64,000 nucleotides of DNA from Gemmatimonadaceae bacterium (GTDB lineage Bacteria > Gemmatimonadota > Gemmatimonadetes > Gemmatimonadales > Gemmatimonadaceae). Every line of letters begins with the position of its first letter. Position 1 is the stretch's first letter. The stretch spans positions 40,413-104,412 of the forward strand of contig JBBJNV010000013.1 in the NCBI GenBank assembly GCA_037721215.1, in the 5' to 3' direction. The notes under the pieces were generated by a model, which saw only the letters and a program-made list of their open reading frames with translations, was not told where the DNA came from and made no database searches. Below are positions 53,056 through 61,957 of the stretch, in pieces. The position numbers and the translations under genes are program-made.

Positions 53056-53409
53056 ATGCTTGAAGACAAGGCGAAAGAACTTGGACGCATGATAGGCCAA
53101 AGCGCTGAATACCAGGCGGTCAAGAGATCGAGCGAAGCGCTGAACGGCGATCGCGAGGCGGTAGTCGTACTTCAGGCGATGGAAAAAATCCGCGTGCAGG
53201 CGCAGGACATGATCCAGCGAGGCGAGCAGCCGACACCGGAAATGGAGCAGCAGCTCGACGATATGCTCGCGAAGGTTCAGACCAACTCCGTGTACCAGCG
53301 GGCGATATCGGCACAGGAGAATTTTGACAAGATCATGTATCAGGTCAATAACTGGATTATGGACGGGATGAAGAAGGGCGCGACCAGCTCCATTATCTCG
53401 CTTTCCTGA
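53056..53409 (+). CDS. YlbF/YmcA family regulator
   Basis: The 117-residue protein is all helical and matches the YlbF/YmcA (Com_YlbF) family: an acidic first helix (EDKAKELGRMIGQSAEYQ), a middle helix around REAVVVLQAMEKIRVQAQD, and a C-terminal helix NNWIMDGMKK. In Bacillus this family forms the Y-complex that guides RNase Y processing and affects competence and biofilm formation. Its presence in a diderm is less common. GAGGG at 53043-53047 precedes the ATG. It is cytosolic and next to tmk. Confidence 0.85.
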   Translation: MLEDKAKELGRMIGQSAEYQAVKRSSEALNGDREAVVVLQAMEKIRVQAQDMIQRGEQPTPEMEQQLDDMLAKVQTNSVYQRAISAQENFDKIMYQVNNWIMDGMKKGATSSIISLS

Positions 53410-53420
53410 CACTTAAGTCC

Positions 53421-54098
53421 TTGCAGCGCGGGCAACTCATAGTTTTCGAGGGTTCCGAAGGTGCCGGGAAAAGCACGCAGCTGCGACGGCTGGCGCAGCG
53501 GCTTGCCTCTGCGGGGGTTGAGAACTCAGTGCTCCGTGAACCTGGCGGTACGCCCCTGGGGGATGCTATCCGGCGGCTCGTCCTTGAAGCTGACCACGAC
53601 ATTCTCCCTGCCACCGAGGCGCTGTTGTTCATGGCTTCCCGGGCGGAACTCGTCGAGCGGGAAATCGACCCACTGCTTGCCCGTGGTGTAGTTGTATTGA
53701 TGGATCGCTTTTTTCTTTCTACGTACGCCTATCAGATCGCCGGGCGGGGACTTCCGGCGGAACAGGTCAGATCGGCCAATGCACTGGCGGCGGCGGGAAT
53801 GGTTCCGAGCCTGACGCTGCTGATCGACTTGCCTGCCGGAGAGGGTCTGACAAGGGCTACAGCGCGCAGTGCTCAAGACCGGATAGAGCGCTCGGGGGAT
53901 GACTTTCACGCGCGGGTGGGACGAGCCTTTTCCGCATTTGCCGAAACCGAATGGCAACGGCTTCACCCCGAATGCGGCCCAATTGTCAGAATCGATGGCC
54001 TCGGCGACGAAAACATCGTTCACGCCCGTGTGCTCGACGCTCTCGCGCAGAACTTGCCTCTCTCTTTCCGTATGCTCGACCAGAACACTGCCACATGA
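53421..54098 (+). CDS. tmk: Thymidylate kinase
   Basis: The 225-residue kinase phosphorylates dTMP to dTDP. The P-loop is FEGSEGAGKST, the DRFFLSTYAYQ block holds the DRY-type substrate motif, and the LREPGGTPLG block is typical of bacterial TMPK. The lid region is RATARSAQDRIERS. The start is TTG 11 bases after the ylbF stop. Its stop overlaps the S41 protease start (ATGA). Confidence 0.96.
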   Translation: MQRGQLIVFEGSEGAGKSTQLRRLAQRLASAGVENSVLREPGGTPLGDAIRRLVLEADHDILPATEALLFMASRAELVEREIDPLLARGVVVLMDRFFLSTYAYQIAGRGLPAEQVRSANALAAAGMVPSLTLLIDLPAGEGLTRATARSAQDRIERSGDDFHARVGRAFSAFAETEWQRLHPECGPIVRIDGLGDENIVHARVLDALAQNLPLSFRMLDQNTAT

Positions 54099-55726
54099 CC
54101 GGAAATCCCAGACCACCCCTGCGCACCCGGACCGCAACCGCCGCCCTCCTCCTAACGGTCTCGCTGATAACAGGCGGCTGGTTCGTCGAGCGAGGAACGC
54201 GTTATGGTGCAGTTCCTTCGAGAGCAGAAGCTGCGCGGCTCTTCGACGATGTGCTGTCTCACATCGGTCGGTACTACGTCGACTCGCTGGACGCGCCTGC
54301 TTTGTACCGGAAGGCGGTGGATGGAATGCTGTACGAGCTTGCGGATCCGTATACAACCGTCCTTGCTCCCGACAAGCTCGGGCGGCTGAATGAGACGACG
54401 AGCGGTAACTACGCCGGCATTGGTGTACAGGCCGACGTGCGCGATGGCTGGATGGTCGTTATCGCCCCGACGCCGGGGAGCGCGGCTGAGAGAGCTGGCA
54501 TTCAGCCGGGCGATCGCATCATTGAAGTAAACGGCAGGTCGACGCAGGGATGGACCATTGGCGAGGCGATGAAAGAGTTCCGCGGCAAAGCGGGGACAAG
54601 CATTGCCCTGAAGATAGAACGACCCGGGATGGGCGCAGCGATTCCGTTGAAGCTCACTCGTACGCCACTCCACCAGAGTGCGGTGAGGCGGGTCGCGATT
54701 CTTCCAAACGGTGTCGGCTATCTCGACCTGAAAGCATTCAGCGACTCGAGCGAACGCGAGGTTGCGCGCGGAGTCGATGCTTTGCTCAAGCGCGGGATGA
54801 AATCGCTCATTCTGGATATGAGATCGAACCCCGGCGGCCTGCTTGGACAGGGCCTCAAGGTTTCCGACCTGTTCCTTGGCCCGGGTCAGAAAATCGTAAG
54901 TCTGCGGGGACGAACTGCTGACGCGAATCGCGATTACACCGACAGTACCGCCCAGCGTTGGCCGCGGCTTCCAATCATCGTTCTCGTGAATGACAGAAGC
55001 GCAAGCGCTGCAGAAATCGTTGCCGGAGCGCTCCAGGATCACGACCGCGCGGTCATTGTGGGTGAGTCGACCTACGGAAAAGGCAGCGCGCAGTCAATCG
55101 TTCCGCTGGCGGACATCGGCGCTCTCAAGATCACGACTGCCCGATGGTTCACTCCGTCCGGCAGATCGATAACGCGGCCAATCGACAGGGGCGATGACGA
55201 TTTACCCGACGCGTCGCGCGCAAACCCCGACAGCCACCGCTATCGAACCGATGCAGGACGAATCGTATATGATGGCGGTGGAATCACACCGGACGTGATT
55301 GAAAGCGACAGCGCTCAGGTCCGGGCAACCCGCGAGCTCCAAAGCGAGCTGGGAAGGAAGGTGGTGCTGTTCAGAGATGCGCTGACCAATTACGCACTCG
55401 CACTAAAGGCGAAGCGTGAGATAAGTTCGCAGAACTTTGTTGTCACGCAGCCGATGCTGGACGAAGTATGGAAGCGGATGACCGCGCGCGGCGTAGAGAT
55501 CGACAGGGGTATCTATGACTCGAATGCCCCGGTCGTATCGGCGCTGCTCGCCTACGACATTGCCAGATATGTATTCGGGCCGGAAGCTGAATTCCGACGC
55601 CGCGTCGCAAACGACAGCGGGATCAAGACCGCCTTGTCTCTTGCTGCGGGAATAGATAATCAGGCGGCGCTACTCGCTCGTGCGTCGGAAAGACAAAAAG
55701 CTCAGCGCGCCGCGGATAACGAGTGA
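54095..55726 (+). CDS. S41-family C-terminal processing protease (CtpA-like)
   Basis: The 543-residue protein has an N-terminal membrane segment (ATAALLLTVSLITGG), an N-terminal S41 domain, a PDZ domain (about 110-195, with GIGVQADVRDGWMVV and AGIQPGDRIIEVNG), and the S41 serine protease core. Catalytic Ser is in DRSASAAEIV and catalytic Lys in TYGKGSAQS. These tail-specific periplasmic proteases degrade or mature envelope proteins. The C-terminal 130 residues are helical and unusual in length. The ATG at 54095 overlaps the tmk stop; the longer upstream frame is ignored. Confidence 0.93.
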   Translation: MTGNPRPPLRTRTATAALLLTVSLITGGWFVERGTRYGAVPSRAEAARLFDDVLSHIGRYYVDSLDAPALYRKAVDGMLYELADPYTTVLAPDKLGRLNETTSGNYAGIGVQADVRDGWMVVIAPTPGSAAERAGIQPGDRIIEVNGRSTQGWTIGEAMKEFRGKAGTSIALKIERPGMGAAIPLKLTRTPLHQSAVRRVAILPNGVGYLDLKAFSDSSEREVARGVDALLKRGMKSLILDMRSNPGGLLGQGLKVSDLFLGPGQKIVSLRGRTADANRDYTDSTAQRWPRLPIIVLVNDRSASAAEIVAGALQDHDRAVIVGESTYGKGSAQSIVPLADIGALKITTARWFTPSGRSITRPIDRGDDDLPDASRANPDSHRYRTDAGRIVYDGGGITPDVIESDSAQVRATRELQSELGRKVVLFRDALTNYALALKAKREISSQNFVVTQPMLDEVWKRMTARGVEIDRGIYDSNAPVVSALLAYDIARYVFGPEAEFRRRVANDSGIKTALSLAAGIDNQAALLARASERQKAQRAADNE

Positions 55727-56583
55727 GTGAGAGGGTTTTTATTGTTGGTGCGGGGCAGGTTGGGCGCGGATTGTTCCGCGCCTTTCGCGCCTCCGGGGTG
55801 GAAGTGCTGGGACTTCACGGGCACAGGCCGTCCGCTGCCGCCACATCGAGCGGACCACTGCCTGCGTCAATTGCAAACGCGAATGCCATCATCGTAGCCG
55901 TTCGCGATGAGCAGATAGATGTTGCGGTCGAGGAGCTTATGCAGGACAGGCGGGCAACGGGCAGGGGCCGCCTCGCGGCAGGAACTGTGATCGTTCATAC
56001 GTCTGGCAGCGCGGATCCCCTGACCATTGCGCGCCTGGCTGACGTCAATCTGAACGGAGGCACTTTCCACCCGTTGGTGCCGTTTGCAAATGCAGATCGG
56101 GCCCCCGAGCTGCTACGAAACGCGTGGATAGGCATAGATGGCGATGACCCCGCCCGGGCTACCTCCCGGCGGCTGGCAGGCAGCATCGGCGCCCGCACGC
56201 TGGATATCCCCGTCGGCGGCAAGGGTGTCTATCATGCCGCCGCTGTGATGAGCTCTAACTTTCCAGTAGTGCTGGCCGCCGTGGCGAGCCGCATGCTTGT
56301 GGACCTGGGCGTGCCGGAACGAAGTGCACAGCATGCGGTGCACAGCCTCATGCAGAGTGCCGTGTCGAATATCGCCGATGCGCCAGCCGAGAAGGTACTT
56401 ACCGGGCCCGTTGTGCGCGGCGATGGAGAGACTGTGAGAAGGCATCTCACTGCGCTTCGCGGATTTCCCGACGCAAAAGCGCTTTACCGGCGGCTGTCCC
56501 TGGCAGCTCTCGAGATCGCCAGCGCTCGGGGATTGGATCCAGAACGGGTTGCCGAGCTTCAGAGGTTGCTGTTACTACGATGA
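55723..56583 (+). CDS. Rossmann-like / DUF2520 domain protein
   Basis: The 286-residue protein has an N-terminal Rossmann fold (FIVGAGQVGRGL, then VIVHTSGSADPL) and a C-terminal DUF2520 domain (about 130-280). It resembles 6-phosphogluconate dehydrogenase/ketopantoate reductase relatives, but the family has no fixed function and the substrate is unknown. GTGA overlap with the S41 gene stop supports the GTG start. This is the last gene of the rpmE-to-DUF2520 run and it converges with lolA. Confidence 0.85.
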   Translation: MSERVFIVGAGQVGRGLFRAFRASGVEVLGLHGHRPSAAATSSGPLPASIANANAIIVAVRDEQIDVAVEELMQDRRATGRGRLAAGTVIVHTSGSADPLTIARLADVNLNGGTFHPLVPFANADRAPELLRNAWIGIDGDDPARATSRRLAGSIGARTLDIPVGGKGVYHAAAVMSSNFPVVLAAVASRMLVDLGVPERSAQHAVHSLMQSAVSNIADAPAEKVLTGPVVRGDGETVRRHLTALRGFPDAKALYRRLSLAALEIASARGLDPERVAELQRLLLLR

Positions 56584-56601
56584 ATGGCCCGCATTGATGC
56601 G

Positions 56602-56626
56602 AGCGCGCCGATTCGGCAAGCGCGCT
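56602..56626 (+). terminator. Hairpin between the convergent DUF2520 and lolA genes
   Basis: A 7-bp stem (AGCGCGC with GCGCGCT) around an 11-base loop sits 19 bases after the DUF2520 stop. A T-run is lacking on either strand, so it is a weak terminator candidate shared by the two convergent transcripts. Confidence 0.4.
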
Positions 56627-56649
56627 GTCTGAAAATTACATGGGACCCA

Positions 56650-57312
56650 TTACATTCCCGACAGGGTGGACGAATCGATCACCCGTACATTACGAGGGGG
56701 GGTAAAGGTAAACTCCGACTTGGCGATGACCGGATTCTTCTCGGCTTTCGTGATGGTGACGAGGCGCGTCAGTCCGTTGAGATCCACGAGCTCGAATTGG
56801 CGGATCATGTTGTCGGAAGCGTCGATCCATACCTTGGCGCGGGTAAAGGTCTGATTTGCTTTGCGCGGGACAAGACTGACGACGTTTGATCTGCGACCAG
56901 CGACGGTAGCCGTCCCCTCGCCCGTGATTTTGTAGCGGGTGCCTGGCGACGACAGGAATAAACTGCCCGGGTCGATCATTGCTGCCGAACCCTTGTTCGA
57001 TGGCATCCGGATGACCTGTCCTGGAGCACTACTGGGGAGATACAGCCAGAGCGACTTGCCATCAGCAACGACCCTGTCACCTTTTGGATCGCTGAAGTTC
57101 ACCGACAGCAGGTTCGGGTCGCGACGGAGCATTATCCCGTTCGACACTGAAGTACTCCCGGTAAGTGGATTGGTGAGCTTCTGCTGAAACTCGGCACGCA
57201 TGCTTCGCGTTGCTGAATACGAGGCCACCGCTCGCTCCATGATGGCGTTGGGCGACTGCCCCTGAAGGCTGGTTGACACACCGAGCGCCAGAATAACGGC
57301 TGAGATTTTCAT
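56650..57312 (-). CDS. lolA: Outer membrane lipoprotein carrier LolA-like protein
   Basis: The 220-residue protein has a signal peptide (about 1-19) and a LolA-type fold: ATRSMRAEFQQKLTNPLTG, a middle KSLWLYLPSSAPGQVI segment and the VWIDASDNMIRQFEL block. LolA carries lipoproteins across the periplasm to the outer membrane, confirming a diderm. ATG at 57312 was chosen over a longer frame because the signal peptide starts there. The gap to aroF upstream is one base. LolB and LolCDE are not in the window. Confidence 0.88.
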   Translation of the reverse strand: MKISAVILALGVSTSLQGQSPNAIMERAVASYSATRSMRAEFQQKLTNPLTGSTSVSNGIMLRRDPNLLSVNFSDPKGDRVVADGKSLWLYLPSSAPGQVIRMPSNKGSAAMIDPGSLFLSSPGTRYKITGEGTATVAGRRSNVVSLVPRKANQTFTRAKVWIDASDNMIRQFELVDLNGLTRLVTITKAEKNPVIAKSEFTFTPPRNVRVIDSSTLSGM

Positions 57313-57313
57313 A

Positions 57314-58411
57314 TCAATGGGTACCCGCCGGGTTGGCCTGCGTTCCTGCATCCGCGCTTGGCTCAGCACCCCGTTCAGGTGACATCGCCCCCGGGGTGAC
57401 ACGCCTTCCAATTGCTGTCGCGACCGCCCGCAACTCGTCGATCAGCGAGTTAAGCTGACCGGGAAACAATGACTGCGCTCCGTCGGACAGCGCACTATCG
57501 GGGTGCGGATGCATCTCGACCAGTATGCCGTCGGCGCCGGCTGCAAGCGCCGCGCGGGCCATCGGCGTCACTTTTTCACGAACGCCGGTTCCGTGGCTCG
57601 GGTCCCCTACGATCGGGAGGTGCGAGAGTTGATGCACGGTGGGAATCGCCGTCAGGTCGAACATGTTGCGGGCCGAGGGATCGAAGGTTCTCACACCACG
57701 CTCGCAGAGGATGACCTGATTGTTTCCTTCCGCGAGAATGTACTCCGCGCTGAGCAGCAGATCGCCGATGGTAGCTGCCATGCCACGCTTTAACAGCACC
57801 GGTTTGCCAATTCTGCCAACACATTTGAGCAGCGAATAGTTCTGCATGTTGCGCGCGCCTATCTGAATACAGTCGGCAACTTCGGCTACCAGATGCGCGC
57901 CCTCGTCATCCATCGCCTCCGTCACGATCGGCAACCCTGTCTCGCGGCGCGCCAGCGCCAGCAGCGCGAGACCTTTTTTCCCCAGGCCCTGAAACGAGTA
58001 CGGCGAGCTCCGTGGTTTGAACGCACCGCCACGCAGCCCTGCCCCTCCGGCATTTTTCACGGCATGTGCTGCTTCCAGAATCTGAACCTCCGATTCAACG
58101 GAGCAAGGCCCCGCAATTACCGGCACGTCCACTCCGCCAAATGACACTCCCGGCGCGATGGTCACCACAGTGTTTTCCGGCCGCCATTCCCTCGACACCT
58201 GCTTGTATGGCTGCGTGACGTGGATCACCTGCGCAACACCTGTCAGGGCGGCGATGCGCGACGAATCCACGCGTCCGTCATTCCCGACAATGCCAATCGC
58301 GGTGCGTTGCGCTCCTGGCATCGGGCGCGCTTCATAACCCATGCCTTCAACGGCTTCCACAACCCGCGCAATATCAGCGCTCGTTGCACTGTGATGCATC
58401 ACCACCAGCAT
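57314..58411 (-). CDS. aroF: 3-deoxy-7-phosphoheptulonate synthase (type I-beta)
   Basis: The 365-residue DAHP synthase starts aromatic amino-acid synthesis. It has the ferredoxin-like N-terminal domain (about 1-70) of the Thermotoga type, usually the feedback site, then the barrel with [37 protein letters not shown] and [15 protein letters not shown]. The C-terminal 25 residues are an extension rich in Pro and Ala. No other shikimate genes are close. It follows smc by three bases and precedes lolA by one base, so the three are one transcript. Confidence 0.95.
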   Translation of the reverse strand: MLVVMHHSATSADIARVVEAVEGMGYEARPMPGAQRTAIGIVGNDGRVDSSRIAALTGVAQVIHVTQPYKQVSREWRPENTVVTIAPGVSFGGVDVPVIAGPCSVESEVQILEAAHAVKNAGGAGLRGGAFKPRSSPYSFQGLGKKGLALLALARRETGLPIVTEAMDDEGAHLVAEVADCIQIGARNMQNYSLLKCVGRIGKPVLLKRGMAATIGDLLLSAEYILAEGNNQVILCERGVRTFDPSARNMFDLTAIPTVHQLSHLPIVGDPSHGTGVREKVTPMARAALAAGADGILVEMHPHPDSALSDGAQSLFPGQLNSLIDELRAVATAIGRRVTPGAMSPERGAEPSADAGTQANPAGTH

Positions 58412-58414
58412 CGG

Positions 58415-61400
58415 CTAGGCGCCCATCGCCGCAAATTCTGCGGACGCCGGTAAGGCCCCGGATATGGCATCATCAACAGCAGCACCCCTCATGTGAACGC
58501 TCACCAGCGATGAGACTCCCGGTTCCTGCATCGTTACTCCATAAACAGCGTCTGCCGCCTCGGTAGTAGTCCGCGGATTGTGCGTAATGACGATGAACTG
58601 GGTGTTCGTCTTGAACTTGTTCAGCATGTGCACGAACCTGCCGATGTTTGCATCGTCCAGCGGCGCGTCGACCTCGTCCAGGAGACAGAACGGGCTGGGC
58701 TTCGTCAGGAAGATTCCAAACAACAGCGAAAGCGCCACAAGTGCACGTTCGCCGCTGGACAACAGATGAATGCGCTGGGTTCGCTTGCCGCGTGGCGCGG
58801 CATGGATCTCGATGTCACCATCGAGCGGGGAGTTGGCATTCTCGAGCCGCAGATCGCATTCCCCACCGCCAAACAGCGTCATGAAAATGTTCCTGAAATT
58901 TTCCCGTACCTTCACGAAAGTAGCGAGAAACAGATCGCGGGCTGTGTTGTCGATTTCGCGGATTGCCTGTTCGAGAGAAAGCTTTGCTGAAGACAGATCG
59001 GCACGCTGCGATACGAGCATCTCCACCCGTTTCTGCTCTTCCTCGTGCTCTTCAATCGCAAGCGGGTTGACGGGACCGAGCGCCTCGAGCTGCTCGCGAA
59101 GTCCGCCGGCTTCCGCACGGAGCGAATCGTCGTCGGCTTCGAGCGGGGCAATGGTTTGCATCAGGTCTTCCAGCGAGCGCTTCCACTCGGCTTCAAGTCG
59201 TTCGCGAATCGCGGTCTTTTTACCGGAGAGCTCGATGAACCGGAGTTCCGCGGCATGCAGCTCCTCCGTGAGTTCAGCGGCACGATGCCGGATTTCTGTG
59301 AGCATATGCTCGGCCGCTTCGAGGCGTCCGTCCGCTGCCCTTACAGCAAGCTCCGCATGCGCCAGACGTAGTTCTGCATCGTGGAGTGCGGCCTGTCGTT
59401 GCTTGAGGTCGAGCCCCCACGCAGCAAGCTGGCTTGCCAGCTCTCCATCGGACGCGGAAAGCGTGCTCAGCTCGGATTGAAGCGACGCAAGACGGCTCGA
59501 CGCAGAGGTGAATTGGTCGCGCAGGTTCCGCTCGCGGTCTGTTGCCACCTGAAGACGGGCTTGAGCCTGTGCGCTCGACACTTCGCTTGCCGTTTGCGCG
59601 TCCCGCGCCTCATCCTGCCGCTTCTCGGTTTCCGCGAGGGCGCGCCTTGCTTCACTGGACGCGGACTCAAGTTTCAGCAGCTCGGCGTCGCTATCGACCG
59701 TTGCCCGGGAAATGCGGGCGATGCTTTCCAGCGTAGTGGTCTCGCGATCCGTCAGCCGCTGCAGTAACGCCGAAGCATTTGCAACTTCCTTGAGCGCACG
59801 CTGATGACGTCGCGCTGCAGCGGAGAACTGGTCATCATTTTCGGCGAGAACACGTGCCGCCGCAGCGGCAGCTTCCTGAGCCTCGTTCATGGATTGCTCA
59901 GCCGCATTCAACTCGTTGCGCGTGGATTCGGCCTTTTGTTCAGCTTCATTGCGCAGTTGTACCGCTACCACAAGCTCGCGGCGTGATTCCGAGATCTCCG
60001 CGCGCCTCCGAATCGGACCGGGCCCGGTTGCATTTCCGGGTAGCCAGATCGCACCTCGTGCGTCGACGAAGCCCGAACCGTCTGCGATTGCAATCACGCT
60101 GCCCAACAGCTTGCGAACCCATCCAGCGGCGGGGGTGTCCGACCTTACGAGGTGCGCCAGTTCTGCACTACCAGCGTCGCTCGTGGATGCTCCGGTGGCT
60201 GAGTCCGAGTCGGCGGGGAGGAGGAGCAGCGGTCCCGGGCTCGTCGCTCCGTGCCAAGCGCGAATTTCGTCTGCAACCTCGCGATCCCTCACCAGCACGG
60301 CGTGCACACTTGCTCCGAGAAATCGTTCGACGAGAGACGCTGAGTCTGCATCAGCGCTGATGAAATCGCTGAGTGGCCCGAGCACGCCGCCATTGCCGAA
60401 TCGTTCGCGCTCCTTGAGCAGCCGCGCCGCTGCTGGCGCCAGGCCGACGCGTTCGCGCTCCAGTGCCTCGAGCGCATTCACCCTGCTTTCAAGCTCGGTC
60501 TGGAATTCCCGTGAGCGCAGGAGGAGCGAACGGGCGGCGGAGTCTGAAGCACGTGCCGCACTCACTGCATCGAGGGCAGACGCAACAACAGCATTGAGCG
60601 ATTCGTTCCGTTCGCGTGCGATGCGGAGCGAGTCTTCAGCTTCACGCAGCTCGCGGCCAGCGCTCACTTCCGAATCTGCGAGCTGTGCCTGCTCCTCGAC
60701 GAGAGATTGCCGACTCGCCGTCAGTTCCTGTAAATCCCTCTCCCCGGCCTGCCTGTCGAGCATGTGCCGGTGCGCAAGCTCGCGCAACTCTCTCGCGGCA
60801 CGCTCGCCAGCATCCACCCTGACCCGCGCGGCCGACAAAGCAGCCCGCACAGACTCTTCCGCAGCGGTGCGCTCACCGAGCGCGCGTCTGGCTGTGTCCA
60901 CTTCACTCCCAAGCAGTGCGCGGTGCGCAACGCCCCGCTCGAGTTCATCGCCCACCCGTTCAACGAGCGATCCGCCATCGCGTCGCTCCTGCTCCGCGCG
61001 TTCGCGGCGGGAGAGTGCATTGCGCTGGCGCTCCTCCGCCACGGCAATCTGGCCCCTCAGGCTCTGCGTGTGATCGCGCTGTTCGGAAACCAGTCTGGCC
61101 AGTCCACCGCGGTGCGCTTCCGACTCAGCCCTCGCCGAATGCGCGGCATCCCGGCCAGCTTCGGCCCCGGCCACTTCCTCATCACTGCGAGGTGCCTCGA
61201 TACGTAGCTCGGCGACGCGCGTACCGAGGAGCGTAAACTCTTCGCGCCAGGCCTCCATCTCGCGTGCCGCAAGGGCGACTTCGACCGTGAAGCGACGCTG
61301 CGTCAGCTCGACATGCTTCTCCGCCCGGCGCCGCTGTCGCGCAAGCGACCGCACCTGCGTCTGCACTTCCGCAACGAGATCGTCGAGCCTGCCAAGGTCG

Positions 61401-61957
61401 AGTGCCGTCTCTTCGAGTCTGCGCTCGGTGCTGCGCTTGCGGTCACGATAAAGTCCCACGCCAGCGGCTTCTTCGAAAAGCTCGCGTCTCTCGTCGGGTC
61501 GGTCCGAGAGCAGAGCGTCGATCATCTTGCTCTCGATAACAACCCCGGAATCCGCGCCCAGACCGGTTCCGCGTACCATGTCCTGTATATCCCGCAGACG
61601 GCATGGTGTGCGGTTCAGCAGATAGTCGCTTTCGCCGGACCGGCTCAGGCGCCGGGTAATTACCACCTCACGAAACGGGACACCGAGAGCTCCATCCTCG
61701 TTCTCGAAGTGGAGTGACACTTCGGCGATGTTGACAGGCCGTCTCGACGAGGATCCCTGAAAGATTACTTCCTCCATCCTGGCCCCGCGCAACGCACGCG
61801 CACGTTGCTCACCAAGCACCCATCGCACCGCGTCCGACACATTCGATTTACCGCAGCCGTTGGGGCCTACGATTGCGGTGACGCCCGGCTCGAAGAGGAG
61901 CTCGGTTTGATCCGCAAACGACTTGAATCCATGCAGCTCCAGCCTGGTAAGCCGCAC
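58415..61957 (-). CDS. smc: Chromosome segregation protein SMC
   Basis: The 1180-residue protein is a full SMC: Walker A GPNGCGKSN (about 32-40), two long coiled coils around a hinge (about 515-660), the C-motif LLSSGERALVALSLLFG and Walker B CLLDEVDAPLDDAN at the C-terminus. The C-motif reads LSSGE where LSGGE is usual. It condenses and separates chromosomes with ScpA and ScpB, which are not in the window. The GTG start shares its G with the upstream SPOR gene stop (TAGTG). The long coiled-coil Ala/Arg/Glu segments explain the many spurious antisense frames. Confidence 0.97.
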   Translation of the reverse strand: MRLTRLELHGFKSFADQTELLFEPGVTAIVGPNGCGKSNVSDAVRWVLGEQRARALRGARMEEVIFQGSSSRRPVNIAEVSLHFENEDGALGVPFREVVITRRLSRSGESDYLLNRTPCRLRDIQDMVRGTGLGADSGVVIESKMIDALLSDRPDERRELFEEAAGVGLYRDRKRSTERRLEETALDLGRLDDLVAEVQTQVRSLARQRRRAEKHVELTQRRFTVEVALAAREMEAWREEFTLLGTRVAELRIEAPRSDEEVAGAEAGRDAAHSARAESEAHRGGLARLVSEQRDHTQSLRGQIAVAEERQRNALSRRERAEQERRDGGSLVERVGDELERGVAHRALLGSEVDTARRALGERTAAEESVRAALSAARVRVDAGERAARELRELAHRHMLDRQAGERDLQELTASRQSLVEEQAQLADSEVSAGRELREAEDSLRIARERNESLNAVVASALDAVSAARASDSAARSLLLRSREFQTELESRVNALEALERERVGLAPAAARLLKERERFGNGGVLGPLSDFISADADSASLVERFLGASVHAVLVRDREVADEIRAWHGATSPGPLLLLPADSDSATGASTSDAGSAELAHLVRSDTPAAGWVRKLLGSVIAIADGSGFVDARGAIWLPGNATGPGPIRRRAEISESRRELVVAVQLRNEAEQKAESTRNELNAAEQSMNEAQEAAAAAARVLAENDDQFSAAARRHQRALKEVANASALLQRLTDRETTTLESIARISRATVDSDAELLKLESASSEARRALAETEKRQDEARDAQTASEVSSAQAQARLQVATDRERNLRDQFTSASSRLASLQSELSTLSASDGELASQLAAWGLDLKQRQAALHDAELRLAHAELAVRAADGRLEAAEHMLTEIRHRAAELTEELHAAELRFIELSGKKTAIRERLEAEWKRSLEDLMQTIAPLEADDDSLRAEAGGLREQLEALGPVNPLAIEEHEEEQKRVEMLVSQRADLSSAKLSLEQAIREIDNTARDLFLATFVKVRENFRNIFMTLFGGGECDLRLENANSPLDGDIEIHAAPRGKRTQRIHLLSSGERALVALSLLFGIFLTKPSPFCLLDEVDAPLDDANIGRFVHMLNKFKTNTQFIVITHNPRTTTEAADAVYGVTMQEPGVSSLVSVHMRGAAVDDAISGALPASAEFAAMGA

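Noticed and set aside
56584..56889. 101-residue plus-strand frame after the DUF2520 gene
   Set aside because: It overlaps the 3' end of lolA on the opposite strand and has no recognisable domain.
59889..61073. 394-residue plus-strand Ser/Arg-rich frame over smc
   Set aside because: Produced by the Ala/Arg/Glu-rich coiled coil read in reverse; no ribosome site or domain.
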